Of a DNA stretch of 30,336 nt, positions 1 to 8,631 are shown piece by piece. The notes below the pieces were generated by a model that was not told the DNA's origin, did not search any database, and was given only the letters and a program-made list of their open reading frames with translations. The DNA is from Streptomyces sp. NBC_01283 (GTDB lineage Bacteria; Actinomycetota; Actinomycetes; Streptomycetales; Streptomycetaceae): NCBI RefSeq assembly GCF_041435335.1, contig NZ_CP108433.1, forward strand, positions 1 to 30,336, read 5' to 3'. Within the stretch, counting starts at the first letter, position 1. Each line of letters opens with the position of its first letter. Position numbers and translations under genes: made by a program.

Positions 1-1134
1 CTCGGGCTGCCGGACATCGTCAACCTCAGCCCGGCCGCCGATTCGGGTTCGCTGTTCGCGGACCTCATCAACGACGACGGGCTGCTGAGGAGCCTGCTGG
101 AGTACGTCGGCCCCGGGCGACGGTTCCGGCTCATCCCGCACACCACCACACCCGACCTGTGGGCCTTCGCCGATCTCCTGCGGCGGAAGTACGGCGTCAT
201 CGCCGAACTGCCAGAGAGCTGTCGCGATCAGGCCCTGCGCGATCTGCTGGACACCAAGAGCGGATTGCGGACACTGGTCGCCGAGGCCGGTCTGACCCGC
301 ACCGCGTGCACCGTGCCACGCGGCCGGCACTGCGCCGATCGCGACGAGGCACTGGCCGCCGTCGATGAGTTGCTGAGCGACGGAACACCGTGCATCGTCA
401 AGGCCGACAAGGGTGAGGCCGGCGTCGGACTGCTGATCTTCCGGCCCGGGGATGACACGAGCAGCATCGTCCAGACCCTCAAGGAGAGCACCTTCTACGG
501 CGAGGACCCCATCGTCGTCGAGGAGTACATCGACCGCGCCGACAGCAGCGACCGCCGGCCCATCGCCTTCCCCTCGGTGGAATACGTGGTCCCCGACGAC
601 CCGTCCCACGAGCCCGTGCTCACCCACGTCTGTGACATGCTCTTCGACGGCGCGACCGTGCTCCGCGGCAACGTCACCACCGCGTCCCTGAGCGAGACCG
701 CATGGTACGAGCCCTTCGTCGCGGGAAGCAGAAAAGTCGCCCAGGAACTCCAACGCCGCGGCTACCGGGGGCACTTCGGGATCGACGCCGTCGCCAGGGG
801 CGGGGAGGTGTTCATGCTGGACCTCAACGCCCGGCGCACCGGCTCCACCCATGTGCACGACTTCGGCGTACGGTTCCTTGGCCCCGACTATCTCAAGCGC
901 CGCACCGTGGGCAACTACGACTTCTACGGCCTGCCCAAGGACAGCACCCTCACCGACGTGCTGGAGCGGCTGGGCCCCTTGGTCCGCTCACCGGGACAGT
1001 CCGACAGCGGCGTCGTGCCCTGCGAGCTGACCGGGCTGGCCACCGGGCGGCTCAGCTGCCTGATTCACGCGCCGTCACTGGCGGCATTCCACGACCTGGT
1101 CCAACGGGTCCATGCCACCCTCCCCCGAGATTGA
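1..1134 (+). CDS. ATP-grasp ligase, PGM1-like (5' end outside window)
   Basis: The frame is open from the first base, so the N-terminus lies outside the window; about 377 residues are visible. Seen: an ATP-binding glycine-rich segment (CIVKADKGEAGVGLLIF), an acidic stretch IVVEEYID, and a C-terminal metal-binding signature GHFGIDAV...FMLDLNARRTGSTH in which the acidic/Asn residues would hold Mg-ATP. The upstream segment RFRLIPHTTTPDLWAFADLLRRK resembles the pre-ATP-grasp region of peptide ligases of the pheganomycin PGM1 type. Known for the family: ATP-dependent formation of amide or peptide bonds through acyl-phosphate intermediates. It overlaps or nearly abuts the exporter gene downstream, suggesting an operon for making and exporting a small molecule (inference). 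The substrate cannot be read from sequence. A TTG at 265 is in frame but would cut through the domain, so it is not the start. Confidence 0.8.
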   Translation, partial: LGLPDIVNLSPAADSGSLFADLINDDGLLRSLLEYVGPGRRFRLIPHTTTPDLWAFADLLRRKYGVIAELPESCRDQALRDLLDTKSGLRTLVAEAGLTRTACTVPRGRHCADRDEALAAVDELLSDGTPCIVKADKGEAGVGLLIFRPGDDTSSIVQTLKESTFYGEDPIVVEEYIDRADSSDRRPIAFPSVEYVVPDDPSHEPVLTHVCDMLFDGATVLRGNVTTASLSETAWYEPFVAGSRKVAQELQRRGYRGHFGIDAVARGGEVFMLDLNARRTGSTHVHDFGVRFLGPDYLKRRTVGNYDFYGLPKDSTLTDVLERLGPLVRSPGQSDSGVVPCELTGLATGRLSCLIHAPSLAAFHDLVQRVHATLPRD

Positions 1135-2713
1135 GAACCCCGTGACCACAGGCACGACGAGGGCACAAGGCAACCGCTGGCTGATCCTGGCGGTGGTGGC
1201 GGGCTGCTTCCTGCCGGTGGCGGCCGACGCGACCATCCTGAACGTGGCCGTACCCTCCCTGACGGAGACGCTGGGGGCATCGGCACACAACGTGCTGTGG
1301 ATCGCCGACATCTACCCGTTGATGATGGTGGGTCTGGTGCTGGTCACCGGGCCGCTCGGCGATCGCATCGGACACAAACGGCTCATGCTGACCGGCCTTG
1401 TCGTCTTCGGGGCCGCCTCCGCCGCCTGCGCACTGTCCCTCTCCCCGACCGCCCTGATCGGCGCGCGGGCGGCGCTGGCCACCGGCGCCTCCCTGATCAT
1501 CCCAGCTACTCTGGCCATCATCCGGCAGGTCTTCGATGACGCCCGCGAACGTGCCATCGCCATCGGCGTGTGGAGCGCGGTCGCCGCGGGCGGCGCCGCG
1601 ATCGGCCCCGTGGCAGGCGGCCTGATCCTTGAACACTTCTGGTGGGGAGCAGTCTTCCTCATCAACCTCCCGCTCGCCGCCGCGGCGATCATCCTGGTCT
1701 CCGTCCTGCTCACCAACCACCCAGCCCAGCACAAGGAGCCCTGGGAGCCCCTTTCCCCCCTCCTCGGCATCACCGGCGTCATCGGCGTGGTCTACGCAGT
1801 CAAGTCCCTGGCCCACCGCGGAACCCCCCTGTGGGAGGCATGGCTTCCCGGCCTGGCCGGTCTCGCGGCGCTCACCTGGTTCACCCGGCGCCAACTCACC
1901 TCCACCCACCCCATGCTGGACCTGTCCCTCTTCCGTGCACGGTCCTTCCGCGTGGGGACGGTGGCGGCCACCGTCCCCGTCCTGGTGCTGGTCGGCTTCG
2001 AACTGCAGCTCGCCCAGGACCTCCAGTTCGTGCACGGCATGTCCCCCAAGGAAGCGGGCCTCTTTCTCCTGCCGATGCCCCTGGCCACCTTCGCCGCCGG
2101 ACCGCTCGCCGGCCTGCTCGTCTCCCGCCACGGCCTGCGCGTCGTGATCCCCGTCGGTCTGACCGTGGCCGCCCTCGGTTACGCCGGCATCGCCGCCTCC
2201 GCCGACCGGCCCGCCTCGCTGATCCTCACCACGTCACTGATACTGATCGGCGCGGGCCACGGAGCCGTCCAGACCGTCGCCTCCGACGCCATCATGACCG
2301 GCGCCCCGCCCCACCAGGCAGGCGCCGCGGCCTCCGTCGAATCCGTCTCCTACGAAGTCGGCGCCGGTCTCGGCATCGCCCTGCTCGGCAGCCTCATGGC
2401 AGGCCTCTACACCAGCAACTTCACCCCCTCCACAACCGTCGCCGCCCAGATCCCGCCCACCGCGTCGGACTCCATCGGCGAGGCCCTGGCCGCGACCGAG
2501 AAACTGCCCGGCCCCGCCGCCCAGGCTGTGACCTCCGCCGCGCGTGACGCCTTCACAGCGGGATATCGCATTACGGCCATCGTGGCGGCCGCAGTCGTCA
2601 CAGCCGTCGCCGTGGGCACCGCCGTAGCCATGCACCGAGGCCGGCCCCGGCCCCCCGAGCCGGCCTCAGAACAACCGGACCAACAACCGGCGGTTGACGT
2701 GCCCCGAGCCTGA
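1112..2713 (+). CDS. MFS exporter, DHA2 (14-TM, QacA/SmvA-like) family
   Basis: About 533 residues, mostly hydrophobic helices, matching the length of 14-helix drug:H+ antiporters. Seen: the TM1 region with VAADATILNVAVPSL, the loop 2-3 signature GPLGDRIGHKR (MFS motif A), and an antiporter motif C-like segment AAIGPVAGGLILEHFWWGAVFLINLPLA, typical of SmvA/QacA relatives. The C-terminus is a short hydrophilic Pro/Glu-rich tail. The ATG at 1112 overlaps the ligase by 23 bases; a GTG at 1142, eight bases after the ligase stop and behind an AG-rich stretch, is an equally good start. Either arrangement implies translational coupling. It acts in the cytoplasmic membrane, most likely exporting the ligase product or giving self-resistance (inference). 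Some QacA relatives export cationic drugs, so the substrate is open. Confidence 0.88.
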   Translation: MPPSPEIENPVTTGTTRAQGNRWLILAVVAGCFLPVAADATILNVAVPSLTETLGASAHNVLWIADIYPLMMVGLVLVTGPLGDRIGHKRLMLTGLVVFGAASAACALSLSPTALIGARAALATGASLIIPATLAIIRQVFDDARERAIAIGVWSAVAAGGAAIGPVAGGLILEHFWWGAVFLINLPLAAAAIILVSVLLTNHPAQHKEPWEPLSPLLGITGVIGVVYAVKSLAHRGTPLWEAWLPGLAGLAALTWFTRRQLTSTHPMLDLSLFRARSFRVGTVAATVPVLVLVGFELQLAQDLQFVHGMSPKEAGLFLLPMPLATFAAGPLAGLLVSRHGLRVVIPVGLTVAALGYAGIAASADRPASLILTTSLILIGAGHGAVQTVASDAIMTGAPPHQAGAAASVESVSYEVGAGLGIALLGSLMAGLYTSNFTPSTTVAAQIPPTASDSIGEALAATEKLPGPAAQAVTSAARDAFTAGYRITAIVAAAVVTAVAVGTAVAMHRGRPRPPEPASEQPDQQPAVDVPRA

Positions 2714-2953
2714 TGGACGCCGGTGGTTCGTTGACGGCGGGCAGATCGGGAGTACGCCGGGGTGGGGGATTTCGCCTGCTGTAAGAGAGCCGCAGTCCCC
2801 AAACGTGCACCCCGCCCGCGCCCTCCTCAGCGGCGCCACCTCCTGAACAACCACCCGCCGACTGCGTCCGGGGCAGACCACCCTCCCCCCAACAGGGCGC
2901 CTCCGAAGGGCCATACCTTCATCTCCCGCACAGCATCACTTCTAGGAGTTGCC

Positions 2954-3490
2954 CTACGACCAACTCCCTTTCATGTTCGGGACACAACACAGCTTCATGC
3001 GGCGCCACAGCTTGAACGTCGGCACGGGCGACAGGAGCCAGCGCGTGAGGCGTACGCCCTCGATGTGCTTGTCGGCGGTGATGTCCGCGAGCCGGCCCAC
3101 CGCGTGCCACGCCGCCTCCACGGCGACCACGAACAGAGCCGGGATGACGGCGTGCACGCCTACGCCCAGCGGGTCCGGCCAGGCAGCCGCGCCGTTGAAG
3201 GCGATCGTCGCCGCCGTCAGGAGCCACGCCGTATGGCGCAGCAGCGGAAAGGGAATGCGGATCCACGTCAGGAGGAGGTCGAGCGCCAGCAGGACGCAGA
3301 TGCCCGCGTCGATGCCGATCGGGAAGACCGCCGAGAAGCCGCCGAAGCCCTTCTTCCCGGCAAGCTCGCGCACGGCCGCGTACGACCCCACGAAACCGAT
3401 ACCGGCGATGACCACCGCGCCCGCGACCACCACACCAATCAGGACCTGCGGCGTCCGGCCCACAACCAACGGCTCCCCCAGCCCAGCCGC
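2954..3490 (-). pseudogene. DUF2637 (SpdB-like) membrane protein, truncated
   Basis: The minus-strand product has four hydrophobic segments and diagnostic DUF2637 stretches: FPIGIDAGICVLLALDLLLT, WIRIPFPLLRHTAWLLTAAT, WPDPLGVGVHAVIPALF and VRLTRWLLSPVPTFKLWRRM. DUF2637 proteins are encoded on Streptomyces conjugative plasmids and integrative elements near spread (spd) and transfer genes. The family usually continues after the LWRRMKLWE-type segment; here the reading runs into an unrelated CCVPNMKGSWS tail and stops. At the 5' side no ATG is found: only a TTG at 3469 or open frame back to about 3490, where an IS701 relic begins. The gene therefore looks cut at both ends. It is probably a relic of a pSAM2-type integrative conjugative element, although no other element gene is visible nearby. 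Confidence 0.75.
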
Positions 3491-3496
3491 ACTGCG

Positions 3497-4299
3497 CCTA
3501 CGGTGATCACAACAGTTTCCGCGCCGAACTCTCGGACGCTCACCTGCCGTTCGCGATGGCCCTCAAGCGTGGCCATGGCACCTGGCAGTACAAAGACGCC
3601 TTCCGGCCCGTGGACGCCGCCCGCGAACTGGCCTGGCACGCCCCGACCGGCCGGGCGACTGGCAGCCCCTCACCCGCGCCTTCCGCGACGGACACACCTC
3701 CATCTGGTGGGCCGCCGACGCCCAGCTGGGCTGGTGGGCCCCCGACGGCGTGGTCCGGCTGGTGGTGGCCACCACCGACCCGGCCACCCTGCCCGAAACC
3801 TCCACCTGGTACCTGGCCACCAACCTGCCCCGGCCCGGCTCACCCCGCCAGGCGCACAGCCCGCATCCGGCCGCCGACCTCACCGAAGTGGTACGCCTCT
3901 ACGGACTGCGGCACTGGGCCGAGCAGAGCTACAAGCAGGCCAAGGACGAACTCGGCTGGGCCGACTTCCAGGTCCGCTCAGACACCGCCATCCGCCGCCA
4001 CCAGAGCCTGGTCAACTGCGCGTTCAGCTTCTGCTGGAACACCTGGTTCACCCCCGACCCGCCCACCGACGAACACGAGTCGGCCCCCGCCCAAGAGAGG
4101 GGGCACACCCTCGCCCCACTGGCCCCAGACCGCCTGCTGGCCCCAGGCCATCCGCGCCGTCCGTGGCTGGCTGACGCCCTGGGCCACGCTGCAACGCTAC
4201 TGGCGAGCCTGGACGACCAGGCCCCCGCCCGCCGAACTCCAGGCCCTGCTCGACACCGTCGGCACCGGCAGACCTCTTGATCTCTACCGCCCGGTCTAA
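3497..4299 (+). pseudogene. IS701-family transposase, C-terminal relic with frameshifts
   Basis: Translation starts mid-protein with AYGDHNSFRAELSDAHLPF and FAMALKRGHGTW, and later gives LTEVVRLYGLRHWAEQSYKQ, DELGWADFQVRSDTAIRRH and a tail AELQALLDTVGTGRPLDLY, all characteristic of Streptomyces IS701 transposases. Two frame changes are needed. One is near 3640, where a missing base separates RELAW from PDRPGDWQPLTRAFRDGH. The other is near 4090-4120, before RAVRGWLTPWATLQRYWRAW. The N-terminal part with the first catalytic Asp region is absent, so it cannot be active. The 5' break abuts the truncated DUF2637 gene, so that junction is probably a deletion or insertion scar. Confidence 0.85.
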
Positions 4300-4470
4300 C
4301 AAACCACCGCGTTCATGAGTCCTCGTCGGTTCGCTGACGGGGGCTCTGTCTTTGTGGGGTGACGGTTTTCCGGTGGTGGGGCAGGGTGAGGGTCCGGTTG
4401 TCGCATCGGGTGGGCGCCGGGTTCCACTCTCCGGAGGTGGTGCGGTTGTTGGGACGGTCGAAGTAGCTGG
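4300..4470. other. Flank beyond the IS1380-type relic
   Basis: About 170 bases between the IS701 stop and the IS1380-type stop. It is probably the noncoding right flank of the IS1380 relic. I could not identify terminal inverted repeats or a target duplication, and see no gene. Confidence 0.35.
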
Positions 4471-5106
4471 TCAGCCGGGGTTCGGCAGGGCCTGAAGCCG
4501 GTCGATTGCCTGGGTGATGGTATCGGTCCAGGGCCATCGGGCGGTGAAGCGGAGCCAGCGACGGCGGCCGGTGTTCACGAGCCGGGCGGCGGCGGAGAAC
4601 AGGTGGAGCCGGAGTCGTTTGGGTTCCCAGCGGCGGGTGTCACCGGTGAGCGCGAGCATCGGCATCCAGGCAAGCAGGTCGAGCGCGATGGAGACGATCT
4701 CGAGCCAGATCCGGTTCTGGGCGGTGTCGTGGAGGGGCAGGTGGCGCAGGCCGGTGTCGCGGGCGTTTCGGATCCGGTCCTCGCAGCGGGCCCGCCTTCG
4801 GTGACGCGACGGGCCATGGGGATCGTGGATCGCGGTCAGCAGCCGTACGCCGTCCTCGCCCGTCTGCTCCATGTACTGCATGCGCGGGCCTTCGCCGCGC
4901 CGCAGCCGGTAGTCCTCGATGCGCCGCTGGTAGCGGTCGAACCAGTCGGCCGGCACCGTCGCAAGCAGCCAGTCCGGCGCCGCCACAGCCAGCACGTTCA
5001 GGGCGGCGCGCAGGTGTTCCGCGGTGTTCTCCAGCCGGTTCAGCCGTCGCACCGCGGCCAGGACATGGGTGGAATCGGTGCGCTGGCCGCCCGGCCGCAC
5101 CAGCAG
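4471..5106 (-). pseudogene. Chimeric transposase relic: IS1182-type N part fused to IS1380-type C part
   Basis: A single minus-strand frame joins two unrelated transposases. The first ~92 residues (GGQRTDSTHVLAAVRRLNRL, NVLAVAAPDWLLATVPADWF, RYQRRIEDYRLRRGE) are an internal segment of IS1182-family transposases. From about residue 103 the frame reads RCEDRIRNARDTGLRHLPLH, RIWLEIVSIALDLLAWMPML, DTRRWEPKRLRLHLFSAAAR and RWPWTDTITQAIDRLQ, the C-terminal domain of IS1380-family transposases. The change of family falls at about 4790-4825. There is no proper start: the first in-frame GTG (5098-5100) lies within the IS1182 segment, next to the junction with an unrelated plus-strand gene near 5105. 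A nonfunctional mosaic from nested insertion and deletion is the simplest reading. Confidence 0.75.
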
Positions 5107-5426
5107 GCCACACCTCCTACCGCGTGCAAGACGGATCCCTCATCCAGAGCATCGACTTCGACAAGAACACCACTGTCCCCGTTGTTGCCGACCCGTTGTG
5201 GAGCAGCGCGTGGACCAAGTGTCAGGCCTCTGTCGTCGTCGCGTTGTTCCCGGCAGCCAAGGCCTACAAAGCGATCAAGGCCCTCGGCGGCGCCAAGGCA
5301 ACGGCACGGCTCCTGGGGGGAGCGCGCACCAAGGGCGACTTCATTCGCTACGCCAAGAAGGCAGGCAAGAACGGCGCGGTCCAGATCCTCGGCATCGCCG
5401 GGGTGCAGAGTTACTGCTTCGGCTGA
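5106..5426 (+). pseudogene. C-terminal fragment of a secreted Streptomyces protein with a VVADP module
   Basis: The frame enters from transposase sequence with no start of its own (a GTG at 5124 is internal). It encodes TSYRVQDGSLIQSIDF, then DKNTTVPVVADPLWSSAW, then a hydrophobic and basic tail VVVALFPAAKAYKAIKALGG...FIRYAKKAGKNGAVQILGIA ending VQSYCFG. Streptomyces genomes encode many secreted proteins of unknown function with the same arrangement: a propeptide-like region, the segment (L/I)xQxVDFxxNTxxPVVADP, then a variable C-terminal piece of 40-90 residues with a Cys pair. Here the variable piece has Cys near each end. Its role is unknown; a bacteriocin-like or toxin-like cargo is only a guess. 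A small frameshifted gene follows 47 bases downstream in the same direction. Confidence 0.6.
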
Positions 5427-5473
5427 AGAGCAGCCCAGCAGACCCCACGTTCGCCTAGATCGGAGTACGCCCC

Positions 5474-5784
5474 GTGGTCAGCAAGAACAAGCCGCCCATT
5501 GTTGTCCTGCATGATCTCGAGAATGTCCGATCGGAGATCAACGCCGCGCTGGAGACAGCCGGCGACAACCAGCGGCCCGGACTCCAAGCAGCCCTGGACA
5601 TCCTGAACCGCCATGCCCCGACACCGGCGACCAGCGCATCCGACGATGGGTCCGCAGGACCCTCTCCGAAGCCGGCATGGAACCAGACGAGCACGTGCGC
5701 GCCGTGAAGGCCCTGCGCGATCCGGTCCCTGGGCACGGGCTCATCGCCGCAAACGACCTGGTGAAGTCGGCGCTCCCACACTGA
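5474..5784 (+). pseudogene. Small helical protein gene of unknown function, one frameshift
   Basis: A GTG start (preceded by cggag) opens MVSKNKPPIVVLHDLENVRS and ALETAGDNQRPGLQAALDIL, then NRHAP. At about 5618 the coding signal moves to another frame and continues PDTGDQRIRRWVRRTLSEAG, MEPDEHVRAVKALRDPVPGH, GLIAANDLVKSALPH before TGA at 5782-5784. Adding one C in the run at 5617-5620 restores a single product of about 103 residues, predominantly helical and without a signal peptide. I do not recognise the family. It directly follows the tail of a secreted-protein gene, so a cognate immunity or accessory role is possible but speculative. The frameshift may be real decay or a sequencing error. 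Confidence 0.5.
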
Positions 5785-6228
5785 CCCACCCCGGGCCCGC
5801 GCGGACGAAGGGACCCGATGACGGGCTCGTCGGTGGACCGTTCGGTTTCCTGAGTGCCTGCCTGTTGGAAACGATCGCACGACTGGACGACCCGCTGGCG
5901 CGACGCGCAGAACATATCTGAAGGGCTGGCCGCTGCCCCAGAAGCGCATTGAGGGCCCGCACCGCACTCGGTGTGCGGACCCTTAGCTGATCTGTGACGC
6001 ACCGTGAGGCTTGCCTAGAGCGCCCGGCGCCGACGCCAGGGTCCGGTGCACCCCGCAGGATGCCCCCTGTTGCCGCTGATCCTTCGGCCACAGAGCCCGG
6101 TCGACCAGCGCCCGCACCGGCCCGTCTGCCGTGTCCAGCCCCCGCGCGTCGCCATGCCCCTTGGACTGCGCGGTTCCACGTGTCAACGCCCGGTTACTGA
6201 CAGACTCGTCGCCATAGAAGGGAGACCC
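5785..6228. other. Intergenic region upstream of the TerD-domain gene
   Basis: Roughly 440 bases with no supported gene. Short open frames on both strands have no start context or recognisable sequence. The last bases carry the GGGAG ribosome-binding site of the next gene (about 6219-6224). No promoter is clear. Confidence 0.5.
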
Positions 6229-8088
6229 ATGGGCTTCGGATTTCGCGTCGGTGTGCCCGGCATGAGCGTGCGTGTCTCGGCCCGAGGGGTCCGAGCATCC
6301 ATCGGGCCGAGGATGGCCAGGGTGAATGTGGGTGGTGGGCGGACCACCCTCTCGTCCGGGATGGGCCCGTTCTACGCCTCCAGCGCTCTTGGCAGCGGGC
6401 GCCGCACCAGTACGAGTCGCACGACGCGCTCCGGCTCACGTCCGCGATCCGCCGCGCCTTCGGGTGAGCAGCTGGAACGGGCTCGCCAGCAGGCCGAGCG
6501 GGCCAAGCAGGAGGCGGAACGCGACGCGGCCATCGCGCATTTACGGGAGGTACGTCGGCAGATGACCAGCCTGCATCTGCAGTCCTTCTCCCCCGTGCTC
6601 CCACCGGTCGTGCCTGGGCCCCCACAACTCGGGTTGCCATGGGCCCTGGCCGAAGCGAAGACATTCCACCTAGCAGGTCTCGGCGTGTTCGCGCGCGCTG
6701 AGCGCACCGAGGCGAAACAACAGGCAGAGCAGGATGCGCCGGGCTACCTGGCCGCTGAGCTCTCCAGGTTGCAGGGCGTCCACGGCGAGTTGACGACCGA
6801 AGCACATCAGTGGTGGCAGTCCCTCCTCGCGAACGACGAGGTGACCGTGTGCGAGACGGTCAACTATGCCTTCTCCGACAACCCCGCGGCAGGCTGTGCG
6901 GTCGGGGTCAACGGCTCCGTCATGTCGGTGGTGATGCGGCAGCACGACATCGACTCGCTGCCCGATCAGACCCCGGACCTCACCTCCGGCGGGCGACCCA
7001 CGCTGAAGACGCTGACCAAGCGGGACCGAACCCTATGGTGGCTCACGTCCATGGGGTCCAACGTCATCGCCACTCTCAAGGAGGGCTTTGCAGTCGCCCC
7101 TGGGATCACCGCGATCGACCTTGCGGTGATCACCCGCATGCCGGACACACAGCGGCTGGCGTTCGTCGCGTACGGCCGGTGGACCCGCCCGGCCATCGAG
7201 TCAGGTCCCTGGCGGCAACCGGAGGACGCACTGCGCTTCCTGGACATCGGCCAGGACGTCGCCTGCGCCGTCGCCACGACCGCCTCCGGCAACCTGTCGA
7301 GCACCATCAAGCCGCTGGACATCAGCCGGCTGCCCGGTCTGCAGAGCCTGCTCGACCACGCCCGGGACGAGGCCGCCTCGGTCGACTCCACGCTGGCCGG
7401 TCTGGACGGCGACCTGCGGGCCAACGTCCCCGCCACCCCCCATGTGCCTGCCTCGGACCACTACCGGATCCGTACGTTCGCCGAGTGGAAGACACAGGCA
7501 TCCTCTACGGTCCAGCCGCCTGCGCTCGGCGAGCCCGTGCCCGCTGTCCCGACGGCACTCACGCCAGGGCAGAACCTCACGCTGCCCGATGAGGCATGGG
7601 AAGGACTGACCATCGCGTTCAGGTTCGGCGGTGCAGATGCCGACCTCTCTCTGTTCCTCACCGACGCGCAGAGCCGGGTCGCTTGTGACACAGACTTCGT
7701 CTTCTACAACCAGCCGTCCGCCGCCCAAGGGGCCGCCAGGCTACTGGGCAAGCAGAACGATGGCGCACATACCGTCGAACGCGCCGCCGTCCACCTCACA
7801 GCTCTACCCGAGCGTGTCCAGCGTATGACGATCGCGATCAACATGGACGTCGACACCGGCCTGACGTGCGGCTCCCTCACCCACGCTGAACTGTCCATCG
7901 ACTGCGCCACGGCCACCTGGACCTTCCAGCCCTCAGCCGACCCCGCCATCCGCGCAATGGTCGTCGCGGAGCTCTACCGGCACAGACCCGCCAACGGCCG
8001 CCCAGTGTGGAAGCTCCGCGCAGTCGCACAGGGTTGGGCCGATGGACTTGACGGCTTGGCCAGTGCCCACGGAATTGACGTGGGATAG
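6229..8088 (+). CDS. DUF4236-coiled coil-TerD domain protein
   Basis: The start is ATG 6229 behind gaaGGGAGaccc, giving 619 residues; open frame further upstream lacks coding character. The N-terminus MGFGFRVGVPGMSVRVSARG with VRASIGPRMARVNVGGGRTT has the short beta-repeat pattern of DUF4236 (about residues 1-45). A low-complexity Ser/Arg linker follows, then a charged coiled coil (about 80-110, QLERARQQAERAKQEAERDA) and a middle region of unknown fold. The C-terminal ~177 residues (443-619) are a TerD domain: GLTIAFRFGGADADLSLFL, DTDFVFYNQP, ELYRHR and WKLRAVAQGWADGLDGLA. TerD domains bind calcium and belong to the bacterial tellurite/stress-response (ter) system. The acidic residues of GADAD and DTD are candidate ligands. 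No signal peptide or membrane helix is seen, so it is probably cytoplasmic. It stands alone, without other ter genes in the window. Confidence 0.82.
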   Translation: MGFGFRVGVPGMSVRVSARGVRASIGPRMARVNVGGGRTTLSSGMGPFYASSALGSGRRTSTSRTTRSGSRPRSAAPSGEQLERARQQAERAKQEAERDAAIAHLREVRRQMTSLHLQSFSPVLPPVVPGPPQLGLPWALAEAKTFHLAGLGVFARAERTEAKQQAEQDAPGYLAAELSRLQGVHGELTTEAHQWWQSLLANDEVTVCETVNYAFSDNPAAGCAVGVNGSVMSVVMRQHDIDSLPDQTPDLTSGGRPTLKTLTKRDRTLWWLTSMGSNVIATLKEGFAVAPGITAIDLAVITRMPDTQRLAFVAYGRWTRPAIESGPWRQPEDALRFLDIGQDVACAVATTASGNLSSTIKPLDISRLPGLQSLLDHARDEAASVDSTLAGLDGDLRANVPATPHVPASDHYRIRTFAEWKTQASSTVQPPALGEPVPAVPTALTPGQNLTLPDEAWEGLTIAFRFGGADADLSLFLTDAQSRVACDTDFVFYNQPSAAQGAARLLGKQNDGAHTVERAAVHLTALPERVQRMTIAINMDVDTGLTCGSLTHAELSIDCATATWTFQPSADPAIRAMVVAELYRHRPANGRPVWKLRAVAQGWADGLDGLASAHGIDVG

Positions 8089-8600
8089 CCCACCGAGGGT
8101 AGGCCGGCCCAGGACAGAAGCTTCCAAGGTCCAGAAGTACGACAGCGCATCGCCCCGTTGATGGCCCTGCCCTCCTACCGCCCTGTAAGCAACGGGGGTC
8201 CACAGCTTCGACTGGCCACCGGCAGGGGTTCTGCTCCGACTGGCTCCGTACCCTGTCCGCACAACCGGTAGCGAGCCCTGCAGATCCGCGGCCGCCCGGG
8301 CCAGTTCCTGCGCCGGACGACTGGACCCCGCCGCCGCGCGAGGAACCGAAGCCGGCGCAGTGCCACGGGGCGCAACCCGCACGACCCTGCGGTGGCGTGC
8401 AATCGCCACGGTCACCTGCGCGTCCGCGTGGTGGCCCGGGAGACCTCCGCCCGCGCTGACGCGGGCCTGGTGCCGTCCTCGCAGAAGTACGCCCTGGACA
8501 GCTGCGACGTCGAGCCCGAACGGCTCCGAAAAGACGCACTCGCAATAACGATACCGAGGGGGAAAGTCACAGGGGGGACATATCAGTCTGCATGTGGGCA
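8089..8600. other. Intergenic region between the TerD gene and cassette 1
   Basis: About 500 G+C-rich bases with open frames on both strands but none that I recognise or that has a convincing start. From about 8560 the sequence becomes similar to the region upstream of C2 (around 15334-15410, opposite strand), marking the outer edge of the inverted cassette pair. Confidence 0.4.
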
Positions 8601-8615
8601 CATAGTTCGCACGAT

Positions 8616-8624
8616 AAGGAGGTG
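8616..8624 (+). promoter_or_regulatory. Near-perfect Shine-Dalgarno of the dead C1 gene
   Basis: AAGGAGGTG sits 7 bases before the GTG at 8632, an almost ideal match to the 16S rRNA tail, yet the frame it serves stops at codon 5 (TAG). The corresponding site before C2 is a weaker GAGGTG. Retention suggests recent loss of C1 or a continued leader role upstream of A1. Confidence 0.6.
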
Positions 8625-8631
8625 AAGCCCT

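Noticed and set aside
1052..2131. Long minus-strand frame inside the MFS gene
   Set aside because: It is a mirror frame of a G/C-rich gene, with hydrophilic low-complexity product and no start context.
2762..4174. A long plus-strand frame across the DUF2637 and IS701 region
   Set aside because: It is low-complexity Arg/Pro-rich mirror sequence of the minus-strand gene; only its last part coincides with IS701 text in a wrong frame.
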